Below are positions 32,075 to 41,202 of a stretch of DNA of 64,000 bases, piece by piece. The DNA comes from DATJGF01 sp035495315. GTDB lineage: Bacteria > Verrucomicrobiota > Verrucomicrobiia > Limisphaerales > UBA8199. Both the position numbers and the translations under genes were made by a program. The DNA lies in assembly GCA_035495315.1 (NCBI GenBank), contig DATJGF010000164.1:1-64000 (forward strand), in the 5' to 3' direction. The notes under the pieces were generated by a model. The model was not told where the DNA came from. It ran no database searches and was given only the letters and a program-made list of their open reading frames with translations. The first letter of the stretch is position 1. The number at the start of each line of letters is the position of its first letter.

Positions 32075-32969
32075 CGCGCATTGCCTTTTTCACCTCGGCG
32101 AGATCGGGAGTTGAGGGCCGGCCGCCGAATTTTTGAACGGACAATCCCGCGGCGGTTGTGGCCAAACGCAACGCCTGAGGAAGAGGCAGGTTTTGCAGCA
32201 GAGCAAAAGCAAATGCGCCGTGAAAAACGTCACCGGCCGCACTGGTATCCTTAGCCGGGACAGGAAGGGCTGGGAGCCGCTCCTGAGAATTGCCGTCGTC
32301 GTAAATCAGACCTTGTTCGCCGAGTGTAACGACAATGACGCGATTGTTAGATCGGCGCAACCGCGGCAGACAGGTCTGCCAATTGTGGATGATATCCTTG
32401 TCGCCAGTCACCTGGGCGGCGAAGCGTTCCGAACTGACGAGGTACTGCACGCGTCCAGCCAGGAGTTGTGTTCCTTCACGAAGTGAACCGGCATCGAGGA
32501 CGGTGATGGCATTCGGGAAAGCGTCGATGGCTCGCAGAGAGGCCTCGGGTTCGTGCCCATCGAAGAGCAGAAGTTTGGGATCGAGTTCAGCAAGTTTGTC
32601 CGGTGTGAGTTTGAGAGGTGGGCCAGGCACTTTGCGATTGATGATGGTTCGCGATGCTGTTCCGCGACTGCTGATAATGAAAGAGAGCGGAGTTCGCTGG
32701 TTGGACAGTTGCTGGATTAATCGGCAATCGACGCCGGCCTCGCGCAATTCCTTCAGGGCGCGTCGGCCATATTCATCATCCCCCAGCGTGCAGGCCAGCG
32801 CGGTAGAGACGCCCCAGCGCGCTAACAGCCAGGCGGCGTTGGCAGCCGGCCCGCCTCCGGACTCGATCAGCAGATTCGTTTCCGATTTGGAATTTTCTGT
32901 CGGAAAGCTAGAAACGACCATGCACAGGTCGAACGAAGCGTGGCCGATGCACAAGGCGCTAATGCTCAT
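32067..32969 (-). CDS. PfkB-family carbohydrate kinase (first of pair)
   Basis: Ribokinase/PfkB kinase of 300 residues. Motifs: GHASFDLCMVV at the N-terminus, SGGGPAANAAWLLARWG, and DTSAAGDVFHGAFAFAL, in which the DTxGAGD catalytic motif reads DTSAAGD with the Asp retained. It overlaps the SIS gene by 11 bp and the second PfkB gene by 8 bp. The two kinases are only distantly similar, so they probably act on different substrates or steps. Confidence 0.85.
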   Translation of the reverse strand: MSISALCIGHASFDLCMVVSSFPTENSKSETNLLIESGGGPAANAAWLLARWGVSTALACTLGDDEYGRRALKELREAGVDCRLIQQLSNQRTPLSFIISSRGTASRTIINRKVPGPPLKLTPDKLAELDPKLLLFDGHEPEASLRAIDAFPNAITVLDAGSLREGTQLLAGRVQYLVSSERFAAQVTGDKDIIHNWQTCLPRLRRSNNRVIVVTLGEQGLIYDDGNSQERLPALPVPAKDTSAAGDVFHGAFAFALLQNLPLPQALRLATTAAGLSVQKFGGRPSTPDLAEVKKAMRDE

Positions 32970-33555
32970 CGAGCGATCCCCCGAGCGCCTCTTTAATGAG
33001 GGACATCAGCAAATGTTCGATGACGAGGTGAATGGCTTCGACCTGCGGGGTCGAGTTCACCGGGACCAGGATGGAGACGGTTGATTCCCGATGCATGATA
33101 CCTCCGTCAAAGCCGACCAGGCTGAGTGTGCGTGCTCCGGATTCATTCGCAAAGCGGATAGCGCGGGCGAGATCGGCGGAAAAACCCTTACCCCCATGAA
33201 CGGAACACGCAAGGACGACATCTCCGGGGCGAAGCAAGCCGCTCATGAGATTTACAAAGACATCGGCGGGTTCGGCATCGTTGGCCCAGGCGGTGTAAAG
33301 GCTGACATTATCGGTCAGGCAGCGCGTATCGAATGGACGCTGGCCCGGGGGAACGACAAACTTTGCCAGATCGCAGGCAAAGTGTTGAGCGGTGGAGGCG
33401 GAACCGCCATTACCCATCGTGAAAACGCGGCCTTGGTTGCGGTAACACTCCAACAACAAATCGCGCGCGCGTGCAATGGCCGCTTTATCGAGCTGCTGAA
33501 TGAGGCCGCAGCTTTGGGCGAGAAAGGCATCGATCGAGTTGAAGGGGTCAGTCAT
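32959..33555 (-). CDS. GmhA-like SIS-domain sugar isomerase
   Basis: Protein of 198 residues from ATG 33555. GRVFTMGNGGSASTAQHFACDLAKF is the SIS phosphosugar-binding and active-site region of GmhA (sedoheptulose-7-phosphate isomerase), and STPQVEAIHLVIEHLLMSL is its C-terminal helix. Differences from typical GmhA: HFACD where HFAAE is usual, and CSVHGGKG in place of STSGNS. It begins the three-gene overlapping operon with two PfkB kinases. A role in heptose-type sugar-phosphate metabolism fits, since the window also has KdsB and a GT9 heptosyltransferase-like gene, but the altered residues leave the substrate open. Confidence 0.78.
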   Translation of the reverse strand: MTDPFNSIDAFLAQSCGLIQQLDKAAIARARDLLLECYRNQGRVFTMGNGGSASTAQHFACDLAKFVVPPGQRPFDTRCLTDNVSLYTAWANDAEPADVFVNLMSGLLRPGDVVLACSVHGGKGFSADLARAIRFANESGARTLSLVGFDGGIMHRESTVSILVPVNSTPQVEAIHLVIEHLLMSLIKEALGGSLDEH

Positions 33556-33758
33556 ACGGAGCAGTATGAGAAACCCGAAGACCGACGCTCTGGAAAACAA
33601 CACTTGCCGACCAGTTCGGACGTCGGCATTCGATCTGGCTTCGGCCTCGGGTTTCGGATTTCGCCATTTCGTCGAGGATGCGCGTAGGTTGACAGGAGAT
33701 CGCGATACGGAGCAAGATTAAGAACGCGTGAGCCTCCGGGCTGCGGCGAGCCGACAGC

Positions 33759-33792
33759 GTAGCGCAGTCGGGGCGCCCGCGCTACCGACTGC
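33759..33792. repeat. Compound palindromic repeat before glpD
   Basis: GTAGCGC (33759-33765) pairs with GCGCTAC (33779-33785), and GCAGTCG (33764-33770) with CGACTGC (33786-33792). The GTAGC/GCTAC borders match those of the other repeat families here. It lies in the extended upstream frame of glpD, whose real start is at 33809. Confidence 0.65.
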
Positions 33793-33808
33793 GATCAATT
33801 TCATAGCG

Positions 33809-35374
33809 ATGGACCGAACAACCTCCTTAAAGCGAATTTTGGACAATCGCGGTGCCTGGGACATTGCGGTGATTGGGGGCGGTGCAACCGGGATGGGAAT
33901 CGCAGTGGACGCGGCATCGAGGGGATATAGCGTTGTCTTGTTGGAGCAGAGCGATTTTGGGAAAGGGACGTCGAGCCGCTCGACCAAGCTGGTGCATGGC
34001 GGGGTGCGTTATCTTCAGCAAGGGAACATTTCGCTGGTAATGGAAGCGCTGAAGGAGAGGGGCATTTTGCTGCAAAATGCACCACACCTGGTTCGTAATC
34101 TCCCCTTTGTGGTGCCGAACTATCAGTGGTGGGAGGCACCTTTCTACGGAGTGGGGCTGAAGGCATACGATCTGCTCGCCGGCAAGTACGGATTCGGCCG
34201 CTCGCGGCTGTTGTCCCGCGGTGAGGTTCTGGAGCGGATCCCGACATTGGAACAGGAAGGGTTGCGGGGAGGCGTGCTTTATTATGACGGCCAGTTTGAT
34301 GATAGCCGTTTGCTGATTCACCTCGCGATGACGGCATCCGATCACGGCGCCTGCCTGATTAATTACGCGCCGGTGACACGAGTGCGGAAAGATGCCGAAG
34401 GGCTGGTATGCGGCGTCGAATTTCGGGATGAAGAACGCGGCGAGGAACACGCGGTTGCGGCTCGTTGTGTTATCAACGCGACCGGACCGTTTGCCGACCG
34501 GCTGCGCCTCCAGGATGATCCGGCGGCAGAACGGCTGATTGCTCCAAGCCAGGGAGTGCACCTCGTGCTCGATCGTTCGTTTCTGCCGGGGGACACCGCG
34601 ATCATGGTCCCGCATACTCGCGATGGGCGGGTGATGTTCGCGATCCCATGGCACGGTCATGCGGTAGTTGGGACGACAGATACACCCATTGCCGAGGCGA
34701 CCCTCGAACCTACACCGCTCGATGGAGAGATTGAGTTTATCCTCGAGACCGCGAGCGCTTACCTTGCCCGACCCCCGCAACGAGGAGATGTTCTGAGCGC
34801 TTTTACCGGAATCCGCCCCCTGGTGGATGCGAGGTCAGGGTCAAGCACGGCGTCGTTGTCGCGCGATCATACCCTCAGCATCTCCAAATCCGGGTTGCTC
34901 AGCATCGTGGGCGGCAAATGGACAACCTATCGAAAAATGGCCGAAGACTGCGTTGATCATGCGTTGCTGCTCGGGCACCTGGAAGAACGGCCGTGCCGCA
35001 CCGCAACCCTGCCGATTCATGGCGCGCAACTTGAGACAAATCGCAATGGACCGTTTTCCGTTTATGGGTCGGACGCAGGCTCAATTGAGAGAATTATTCG
35101 AGAGCAGCCGTCTTTAGCCGGGCCCTTGGATTCCATGCTGCCGGTTTGCGGAGCCCAAGTGATCTGGGCAGTGCGAGCTGAAATGGCGCGAAGCGTCGAA
35201 GACGTGCTGGCGCGGCGCACGCGCGCTCTGTTTTTGAATGCACGGTCGGCGCAAGCGATGGCGCCAGCGGTGGCGCGGTTCATGGCGCGCGAGCTGAATC
35301 GGGACTCCGCCTGGGAACAGCGCCAGCTGGCAGCGTTCGATGAGGTGGCAAGGGCATTTACCGTGGACAAGTAG
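33809..35374 (+). CDS. glpD: Glycerol-3-phosphate dehydrogenase/oxidase
   Basis: FAD-dependent, membrane-associated enzyme oxidising sn-glycerol-3-phosphate to dihydroxyacetone phosphate and feeding electrons to quinone. The 521-residue chain has DIAVIGGGATGMGIAVDAAS for FAD, GTSSRSTKLVHGGVRYL (the GlpD signature), GTTDTP and GGKWTTYRKMA near the C-terminal domain. ATG 33809 gives the conventional N-terminus; the open frame to the GTG at 33728 runs through a palindromic repeat. Single gene, plus strand, facing the nucleosidase-like gene. Confidence 0.92.
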   Translation: MDRTTSLKRILDNRGAWDIAVIGGGATGMGIAVDAASRGYSVVLLEQSDFGKGTSSRSTKLVHGGVRYLQQGNISLVMEALKERGILLQNAPHLVRNLPFVVPNYQWWEAPFYGVGLKAYDLLAGKYGFGRSRLLSRGEVLERIPTLEQEGLRGGVLYYDGQFDDSRLLIHLAMTASDHGACLINYAPVTRVRKDAEGLVCGVEFRDEERGEEHAVAARCVINATGPFADRLRLQDDPAAERLIAPSQGVHLVLDRSFLPGDTAIMVPHTRDGRVMFAIPWHGHAVVGTTDTPIAEATLEPTPLDGEIEFILETASAYLARPPQRGDVLSAFTGIRPLVDARSGSSTASLSRDHTLSISKSGLLSIVGGKWTTYRKMAEDCVDHALLLGHLEERPCRTATLPIHGAQLETNRNGPFSVYGSDAGSIERIIREQPSLAGPLDSMLPVCGAQVIWAVRAEMARSVEDVLARRTRALFLNARSAQAMAPAVARFMARELNRDSAWEQRQLAAFDEVARAFTVDK

Positions 35375-35383
35375 ACGCACGCC

Positions 35384-36037
35384 TCAACCGTCTTTCAAAA
35401 AGACCTGAGCCAGTACTTGCGCCAATCGTTTAGCCGCGAGGTTGGTCTGCTTGCGTAGTCGAAGCAGTTCAAGGACTTTCAGCGGATCCTTAAGCAAAGA
35501 AATCGCCAGCTTGGCCGAGTCAAGCCGCAGATCAGATGTCATCAGTTGATTAAAATCGAGTGGGAGATCCTCTTGGACTGGATCCAGCACCACCCGGACT
35601 GTAAGGCTAGCGACTTTCCGCTCGGCGCAAATCTGTGAAATGGCCTGAGATTCCATCTCGACCGCATCGGCCCCGGTGGTTTCGCGCAGCCGCTGTTTCT
35701 CTGAGGAGAGCGTAGCGACGTGATCGGCAAAGTGGAACCGGGCTGGCAGGGCACCGGCTGCGATGAGTGCTGTGTGCAGCGCTATGTTGTCACCCTTGAT
35801 TTCGAACAAAACGGTGCCGGTAGATAAGCCAGGCTTGAGGCCGCCCGCCAAACCAGCGCTTATCACCCGGGTCGGCAGGTAGTTGGCGAATGTCGCGCGC
35901 AGAGCTCTTTGGGCGTTATTCGAACCCATGCCCGTCAAGAGAATCCGGATATCCGATCGCGCGAGGACCAGCGGTTTGAAGAACTTTGCTTCCTCCTTAA
36001 CCGCGAAACAGAACAAAGTGATGGGCGGGTCAGACAT
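35384..36037 (-). CDS. Nucleoside phosphorylase/nucleosidase superfamily protein
   Basis: Protein of 217 residues starting MSDPPITLFCFAVKEEAKFF. TGMGSNNAQRAL, ISAGLAGGL and ADAVEMES (the VEMES nucleoside-binding motif) place it with MTA/SAH nucleosidases and the hopanoid-linked HpnG phosphorylases. The choice between these cannot be made from sequence; no hopanoid genes are nearby. The ATG at 36037 begins at the conserved core; the ORF upstream to 36106 is not conserved-looking. Stop is 10 bp from the glpD stop (convergent). Confidence 0.75.
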   Translation of the reverse strand: MSDPPITLFCFAVKEEAKFFKPLVLARSDIRILLTGMGSNNAQRALRATFANYLPTRVISAGLAGGLKPGLSTGTVLFEIKGDNIALHTALIAAGALPARFHFADHVATLSSEKQRLRETTGADAVEMESQAISQICAERKVASLTVRVVLDPVQEDLPLDFNQLMTSDLRLDSAKLAISLLKDPLKVLELLRLRKQTNLAAKRLAQVLAQVFLKDG

Positions 36038-36237
36038 GACGTCGAAGTGAGCGAAACCGTCGACCGCAAAGGTCGCACGGCGATTTTTCACCAAGGTTAA
36101 ATGCATACCCGGATGTCCGAGTCAGATCCATAGACTTGCAGAGCTTCTAGCTATAAGGCGGTTGAACTCAATTCCTTTTCCTGGGAGCGGATTGTTTGCA
36201 GTTGCAAAACGGGTCGGCCTGCAGACACTAATGAGCC

Positions 36238-37227
36238 ATGAGTACAACGCCATTGCGGATCGCGGTCACCGGCGCTGCCGGGCAGATAGGTTATTCTCTG
36301 GTGTTCCGAATTGCCTCCGGGGCGATGTTCGGAGCGAACCAACCGGTCATCTTGCATTTGATCGAAATCGAGCCGGCGCTGCCGGCGCTGACGGGTGTGA
36401 GGATGGAATTAGACGATTGCGCCTTCCCGCTGCTGAAGGGAGTGGTGGCGACGGCGAATCTGGATGAAGGGTTTCGAGGGGTAAATTGGGCGTTGCTGGT
36501 GGGGAGCGTGCCGCGCAAGGCGGGGATGGAACGCAAGGATCTGCTGGGGATCAACGGAAAGATATTCGTGGGCCAGGGCCAGGCGATTCAAAGGAATGCC
36601 GCGGCGGATGCGCGGGTGTTGGTGATCGGCAATCCCTGCAACACGAATTGTTTGATCGCGATGAGCAATGCCAAAGACATGCCGCGCGACCGGTTCTTCG
36701 CGATGACGCGGCTGGATGAGAATCGGGCCAAATCGCAACTGGCCAAGAAGGCGGGGGTCGAGGTGACGGGGGTGTCGAATGTGACGATTTGGGGAAACCA
36801 TTCGGCGACGCAGTATCCGGATTTTTATAATGCGCGCGTCAATGGCAAACCGGCGCCGCAATCGATTAGTGACGAAGCCTGGTTGAAGGGTGAGTTCATC
36901 GCGTCGGTGCAACAACGCGGGGCGGCGATCATCAAAGCCCGAGGCGCTTCGAGTGCGGCGAGTGCGGCCAACGCAATTGTCGATACGGTTCGCTCGATTT
37001 GCGAGCCGACGCCGGCCGGTGATTGGCATAGCCTCTGCCTGAACTCTGATGGCAGCTACGGGGTGGAAGCGGGCTTGATTAGCTCTTTTCCTGTGCGCAC
37101 TGCACAAGGAAAGCCTGAGATCGTGCAAGGAGTGCCGATCAACGAATTCAGTCGCGCGAAGATTGATGCTACGGTCAACGAGTTAAAAGAGGAAAAGGCG
37201 ATGGTGCGCGAGTTGTTGCCTGGATAG
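36238..37227 (+). CDS. mdh: Malate dehydrogenase
   Basis: NAD-dependent malate dehydrogenase of 329 residues, the type-2 (cytosolic-like) bacterial form, converting malate to oxaloacetate in the TCA cycle. RIAVTGAAGQIGYSL is the NAD loop; MTRLDENRAKSQLA holds the substrate-binding Arg/Asp; IWGNHSATQYPD holds the catalytic His. Stands alone on the plus strand; SucCD and GltA lie about 13-16 kb away on the other strand. Confidence 0.95.
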   Translation: MSTTPLRIAVTGAAGQIGYSLVFRIASGAMFGANQPVILHLIEIEPALPALTGVRMELDDCAFPLLKGVVATANLDEGFRGVNWALLVGSVPRKAGMERKDLLGINGKIFVGQGQAIQRNAAADARVLVIGNPCNTNCLIAMSNAKDMPRDRFFAMTRLDENRAKSQLAKKAGVEVTGVSNVTIWGNHSATQYPDFYNARVNGKPAPQSISDEAWLKGEFIASVQQRGAAIIKARGASSAASAANAIVDTVRSICEPTPAGDWHSLCLNSDGSYGVEAGLISSFPVRTAQGKPEIVQGVPINEFSRAKIDATVNELKEEKAMVRELLPG

Positions 37228-37248
37228 GTGCGGCGCTCCTCATACCGG

Positions 37249-37277
37249 GTAGCGGCAGGCGTCTCGCCTGCCGTAGA
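37249..37277. repeat. Single 7-5-7 hairpin repeat
   Basis: GTAGC, GGCAGGC (37254-37260), loop GTCTC, GCCTGCC (37266-37272), GTAGA. Same unit as the first hairpin at 18480. It lies 22 bp after the mdh stop. Confidence 0.8.
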
Positions 37278-37330
37278 ACCGGGGCATCGGCTTGTTTGCA
37301 GTCGCCTTGAAGCTTTTTACCTCTGCCGCC

Positions 37331-37636
37331 CTAATTGACGGCCATTAAGGATGCACGTTGACCTTGCGGATTGTGAGCGACCCCTTGTGCTCGTGGATCG
37401 AGTTCCGGTTTACCATCGACTAAAAACAGATACTGGTGGTATCCGTGGTGCAAAGGGACCTGGATCCTCCAAACACCGTCGGGCTGACGCTGCATCGGGT
37501 GAGTCCCAGGATCCCACCCATTAAAATTTCCTACCAAAAAGACACACGCTGCTCCTGGAGCGATGCAAAGAAAGTTAACGCGCTTAAGTATCTTGCCGGC
37601 GGAATTACGCTCCCGGGCCAATAACAGATCATGCAT
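37331..37636 (-). CDS. CBM48 (isoamylase N-terminal/AMPK glycogen-binding) protein
   Basis: Small protein of 101 residues, essentially one CBM48 module: CVFLVGNFNGWDPGTHPM, then DGVWRIQVPLHHGYHQYLFLVDG and DPRAQGVAHNPQGQRASLMAV. Such stand-alone modules bind alpha-glucans such as glycogen. The ATG at 37636 has GAGGA about 10 nt upstream; a longer frame begins with TTG at 37720. Divergent from the following secreted protein gene. Confidence 0.8.
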   Translation of the reverse strand: MHDLLLARERNSAGKILKRVNFLCIAPGAACVFLVGNFNGWDPGTHPMQRQPDGVWRIQVPLHHGYHQYLFLVDGKPELDPRAQGVAHNPQGQRASLMAVN

Positions 37637-37839
37637 GAAACTACCATCCTCTTCACATTCAGTTTTGCACCATTGTTTGCAATGTTGCATTAGAAGAGCA
37701 AAAGATCCTTCTTTTGGCAAGCAGTTTTTGGGCTACGCAGATTTCTAAACTTTTTGGAGGGAACAGCCCTATTGGCGGGACCTCTTCGCCAGCCGAAAGT
37801 GGCAATCGAAACAGCGGGAGAACAGATAAAAAAACAGAT

Positions 37840-38379
37840 ATGAAATTACGGACTCTATGGTTAGTGATGGTTGCCTTTTGTCTCTTCTCGGCAACATCAG
37901 GACGAGCGGATGATCTTTTCCGACTTTACTGGCGAGGCACTTATTACACCAAGAATGCGACGGGTCACATTGTGACGCATTCATTTAACGAACAGGATTT
38001 TGTGAATCAGGTCGCGCACGATAACGGGCTGGATCCCTCAAGCTGTATTTTTGTGTACCGGCCGAATAAACGGGACACCGTTGTTGTGCGGTCAAATGGG
38101 GCATTTGTCGCCGATGTCATTCAGATGGAGTACGTCTGGACGGACATCAGCAACCCCAACGGTTCAGTGATAGTAAGGCAGGCCTTGCTGTTTGATGAAA
38201 ACCACCAGAACGCCCTTGGTTCCTGGATGGGGCTGGAGACGCGCAGTGTCAACGCTCAAGGGGTCTTGGTGAACGATAAATTATCCGGCTGGATGCAATA
38301 CTCAAAGCCGGAGCTCAATGCGGTTTACAGCGGACAAGCTTTCACGGGAGATCGAGTCGTTGACAATTCAGGCGGGTGA
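37840..38379 (+). CDS. Secreted hypothetical protein
   Basis: Protein of 179 residues with signal peptide MKLRTLWLVMVAFCLFSATS (cleavage near GRADD). The mature part is beta-rich and I do not recognise a family. ATG 37840 was chosen for the signal peptide; the open frame upstream to 37714 covers a leader with two short stem-loops near 37770-37806. A very stable hairpin follows the stop. Confidence 0.65.
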   Translation: MKLRTLWLVMVAFCLFSATSGRADDLFRLYWRGTYYTKNATGHIVTHSFNEQDFVNQVAHDNGLDPSSCIFVYRPNKRDTVVVRSNGAFVADVIQMEYVWTDISNPNGSVIVRQALLFDENHQNALGSWMGLETRSVNAQGVLVNDKLSGWMQYSKPELNAVYSGQAFTGDRVVDNSGG

Positions 38380-38395
38380 TCCGAGGTCAAGTCCT

Positions 38396-38433
38396 CATGG
38401 GCAAAACGATGCGAGAGCATTGTTTTGCCCATG
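38396..38433 (+). terminator. 17-bp hairpin with GAGA tetraloop
   Basis: CATGGGCAAAACGATGC (38396-38412) pairs with GCATTGTTTTGCCCATG (38417-38433), a 17-bp stem with one G-T pair closed by GAGA, a GNRA tetraloop. It begins 16 bp after the upstream stop and has no T-run, so it could be a factor-dependent terminator or an mRNA 3'-end stabiliser. Confidence 0.55.
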
Positions 38434-38500
38434 TGCTTTGGGATCACGGGCGGTGCATTTCTTCCGTGCAAAGGAAGAAGGTGCTGACTAAAGATAAGGG

Positions 38501-39259
38501 ATGCATGGCCTGCGTGTGGTTGGCATCATCCCGGCCCGATTCGCTTCCAGCCGATTCCCCGGCAAACCTCTTGCCCTCATCGCGGGCAAACCATTGCTGC
38601 AGCATGTAATCGAGCGCTGTAAAAAAGCAACCTCGCTGGCGGAAATCATCGTTGCCACTGATGATGAACGGATCCGAGATACCGCTCGGAGATTCTGCCG
38701 GGTGGAAATGACGGCGAGCACCCACCCAAGCGGCTCCGATCGAATTGCGGAAGTGGCGTCGCGCTGCCCTTGTGATGCGGTGATAAATATACAGGGGGAC
38801 GAACCGCTCATCGAGCCGGGAGTCATTGATGCGGTAGTCGGCGCCCTCGAGCGGGCGGAGATGTCGACGGCCGGCACGCCAATTCGAAGAGCGGAGGATT
38901 ATGACAATCCCAATGTCGTAAAAATCGTTGTCAACGCGGCGGGAATGGCCTTATATTTTTCCCGGCGCACGATTCCGTACCTGCGCGAGGCCGCCAGTAG
39001 TTCGGTGAGCGAACAGTTGGCGGCGTTTCCTTTTTTGAAGCACCTCGGCATTTATGGGTATCGGCGCGAAGTGTTGCTGCGCCTGGTGCGTTTTCCGGTC
39101 TCGCCGTTGGAAGCGGCGGAGAAGCTCGAGCAATTGCGGGCGTTGGAGAACGGGATACCAATTGCCGTGGTCAAGGTCGCCTACGAGAGTGTTGGCGTCG
39201 ATGTGCCAGAGGACGTTGCGCGCGTTGAGGCGTTGCTGGAACAAACAGGCGCACCGTAA
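38501..39259 (+). CDS. kdsB: 3-deoxy-manno-octulosonate cytidylyltransferase
   Basis: CMP-Kdo synthetase of 252 residues, activating Kdo for lipopolysaccharide inner core. VVGIIPARFASSRFPGKPL is the nucleotide-binding N-terminus; VATDDERI, NIQGDEPLIEP and LGIYGYRR are family motifs. Its presence implies an LPS-type outer membrane. It is 62 bp upstream of pyrG, whose product CTP is the co-substrate of KdsB, a common pairing. Confidence 0.95.
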   Translation: MHGLRVVGIIPARFASSRFPGKPLALIAGKPLLQHVIERCKKATSLAEIIVATDDERIRDTARRFCRVEMTASTHPSGSDRIAEVASRCPCDAVINIQGDEPLIEPGVIDAVVGALERAEMSTAGTPIRRAEDYDNPNVVKIVVNAAGMALYFSRRTIPYLREAASSSVSEQLAAFPFLKHLGIYGYRREVLLRLVRFPVSPLEAAEKLEQLRALENGIPIAVVKVAYESVGVDVPEDVARVEALLEQTGAP

Positions 39260-39321
39260 CCGGCACAGCGGCGGTCGCAGCCGCTGGCCACGCATTAACA
39301 GCTTTGAAAGAACCCTGAGAC

Positions 39322-40929
39322 ATGAAGTATGTATTTGTGACCGGAGGAGTAGTCAGCTCTTTAGGCAAAGGGCTTACGGCGGCGTCCTTGGGCACGTTGC
39401 TGGAGAATCGGGGGCTGAAAGTGGTGCTGCAAAAATTCGATCCGTACCTGAATGTCGATCCGGGGACGATGAACCCGTACCAGCACGGGGAGGTCTATGT
39501 GCTGGACGACGGGGCGGAAACGGATTTGGACCTCGGCCATTACGAACGATTCACCAATTGCAAGCTGACGCGCCTGAACAACCTTACAAGCGGCCAGGTG
39601 TATCAAACGGTGCTGAACAACGAGCGGGAGGGGAAATACCTTGGCAAAACGGTGCAAGTGATTCCGCACGTCACGAACGAGATACAAAATCGCATCCACA
39701 TCCTGGCAGAGGAAACGAAGGCGGACGTGATCATTACCGAAATTGGAGGGACGACGGGGGACATTGAAGGGTTGCCGTTTCTGGAAGCGATTCGGGAATT
39801 TGCGCTCGAAGTAGGCCCGCACAATGCGCTGTTTGTGCATGTGACCTACGTTCCTTTCATCAAGGCGGCTGGGGAGTTAAAGACCAAACCGACGCAACAA
39901 TCGGTGGCCAAGCTGCGCGAAATCGGCATCGCGCCGCATATCCTGGTGTGCCGCTGCGAAAAGCCGCTCGATAAAGAATTGCGCCGCAAGATTTCGCTAT
40001 TCTGTAACGTGCCGTTCGAGGCGGTGATTGAAGAAAAGGATGTCGACCACAGTATTTACGAGGTGCCGCTGATGCTGCAGCGTGAGCGTGTGGATGATTT
40101 GGTGTGCCGGCAATTGCACCTGGATTGTCCGCCGCCGAACATGGCGCATTGGCAAGAGATTTTAAGAAAGATCATTGCGCCGCAGCATCGGGTTCGGATC
40201 GGGGTGGTCGGGAAGTACATCGAGCTGCAGGACGCGTACAAATCGGTATATGAGGCAATTATTCACGGGGGAGTCGCGAACGATTGCGGCGTAGAAATCC
40301 AGAAAGTCGACGCCGAGGAAATCGAGCGGGAAGGGACGGAGAAAACGCTGAAAGGGCTCGGCGGGCTGCTGGTGCCCGGCGGGTTTGGCGAGCGCGGGAT
40401 CGAGGGGAAAATCCTGACGGCGCAATTCGCGCGGGAGAATCAAGTGCCGTATCTTGGTTTGTGTCTGGGCATGCAAATCGCCACGATTGAGTTTGCTCGC
40501 AACGTGCTGAAATTGTCGAAGGCACACTCGACGGAATTTGACCCGAACACACCGCATCCCGTGATCGCGATGCTCGACGAACAGACCAAGGTGACGAAAA
40601 AAGGCGGAACGATGCGGCTGGGGGCGCAGCCCTGTCAATTGGTGGTCGGCACCAGGGCGGCGCGGCTATACGGGGCGTTTGTGGTTAATGAACGTCATCG
40701 TCACCGGTATGAATTTAACAATGCGTATCGGGACCGCTTTCAAAAGGCGGATTTTGTATTTAGCGGCTTCACGCCCGACGGGAAGTTGGTGGAGATCATC
40801 GAATTGGCAAAGCATCCGTTTTTCATTGCGAGCCAATTCCACCCCGAATTCCACAGCAAACCGCACCAGCCGCATCCGTTATTCAAAGGATTCATTGCGG
40901 CGGCTCATGCTTTCAGCCACGGGAAATAG
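39322..40929 (+). CDS. pyrG: CTP synthase
   Basis: Amidates UTP to CTP with ATP and glutamine. The 535-residue chain has the amidoligase domain (KYVFVTGGVVSSLGKGLTAA; DPYLNVDPGTMNPYQHGEV) and a class-I glutaminase domain with the nucleophile in LGLCLGMQIA and HPEFHSKP carrying the catalytic His and Glu. Length and motifs are standard. Downstream lies a decayed nucleotidyltransferase locus. Confidence 0.97.
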   Translation: MKYVFVTGGVVSSLGKGLTAASLGTLLENRGLKVVLQKFDPYLNVDPGTMNPYQHGEVYVLDDGAETDLDLGHYERFTNCKLTRLNNLTSGQVYQTVLNNEREGKYLGKTVQVIPHVTNEIQNRIHILAEETKADVIITEIGGTTGDIEGLPFLEAIREFALEVGPHNALFVHVTYVPFIKAAGELKTKPTQQSVAKLREIGIAPHILVCRCEKPLDKELRRKISLFCNVPFEAVIEEKDVDHSIYEVPLMLQRERVDDLVCRQLHLDCPPPNMAHWQEILRKIIAPQHRVRIGVVGKYIELQDAYKSVYEAIIHGGVANDCGVEIQKVDAEEIEREGTEKTLKGLGGLLVPGGFGERGIEGKILTAQFARENQVPYLGLCLGMQIATIEFARNVLKLSKAHSTEFDPNTPHPVIAMLDEQTKVTKKGGTMRLGAQPCQLVVGTRAARLYGAFVVNERHRHRYEFNNAYRDRFQKADFVFSGFTPDGKLVEIIELAKHPFFIASQFHPEFHSKPHQPHPLFKGFIAAAHAFSHGK

Positions 40930-40940
40930 GCGAGCAGAAT

Positions 40941-41202
40941 ATGGAGTTCTTCTGTGACCTGGAACAACAAGCAAGCACACGGAGGTTACCGTTTCTGGTA
41001 ATCGGCGGTTTTGCGATCAACTTTTATGGCTACTCACGAGATACCGCCGACCTGGACCTTTTGATTTGTAGAGAATCCGTTGCGGGGCTTGCTCGTCGTC
41101 AATCAACTCGATCCTAATTCAGAAAAGGTTCGTCAATTATTCTTAAAGTATGGCACCTTAGAGCTGCATGAGAAAATCGTCCGCGCGTGTTCCAACGAGT
41201 AA
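40941..41202 (+). pseudogene. AbiEii/MNT-type nucleotidyltransferase remnant
   Basis: From ATG 40941 the frame reads MEFFCDLEQQASTRRLPFLV, IGGFAINFYGYSRDTADLDL, then LICRES, and stops at 41117. FLVIGGFA..RDTADLDL is the nucleotidyltransferase active-site pattern (GG and DxD). In another frame 41080-41202 encodes LLVVNQLDPNSEKVRQLF followed by LKYGTLELHEKIVRACSNE, which resembles the family C-terminus. The roughly 90-residue middle of these proteins is absent, so an internal deletion plus frame change has broken the gene. Confidence 0.6.

Noticed and set aside
33827..34780. 317-residue minus-strand open frame
   Set aside because: Antisense to glpD, whose motifs are unambiguous.
37760..37839. 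Possible riboswitch in the leader of the secreted protein gene
   Set aside because: There are two short stem-loops and CGAAAG elements, but the conserved core of a c-di-GMP or other known riboswitch is absent.
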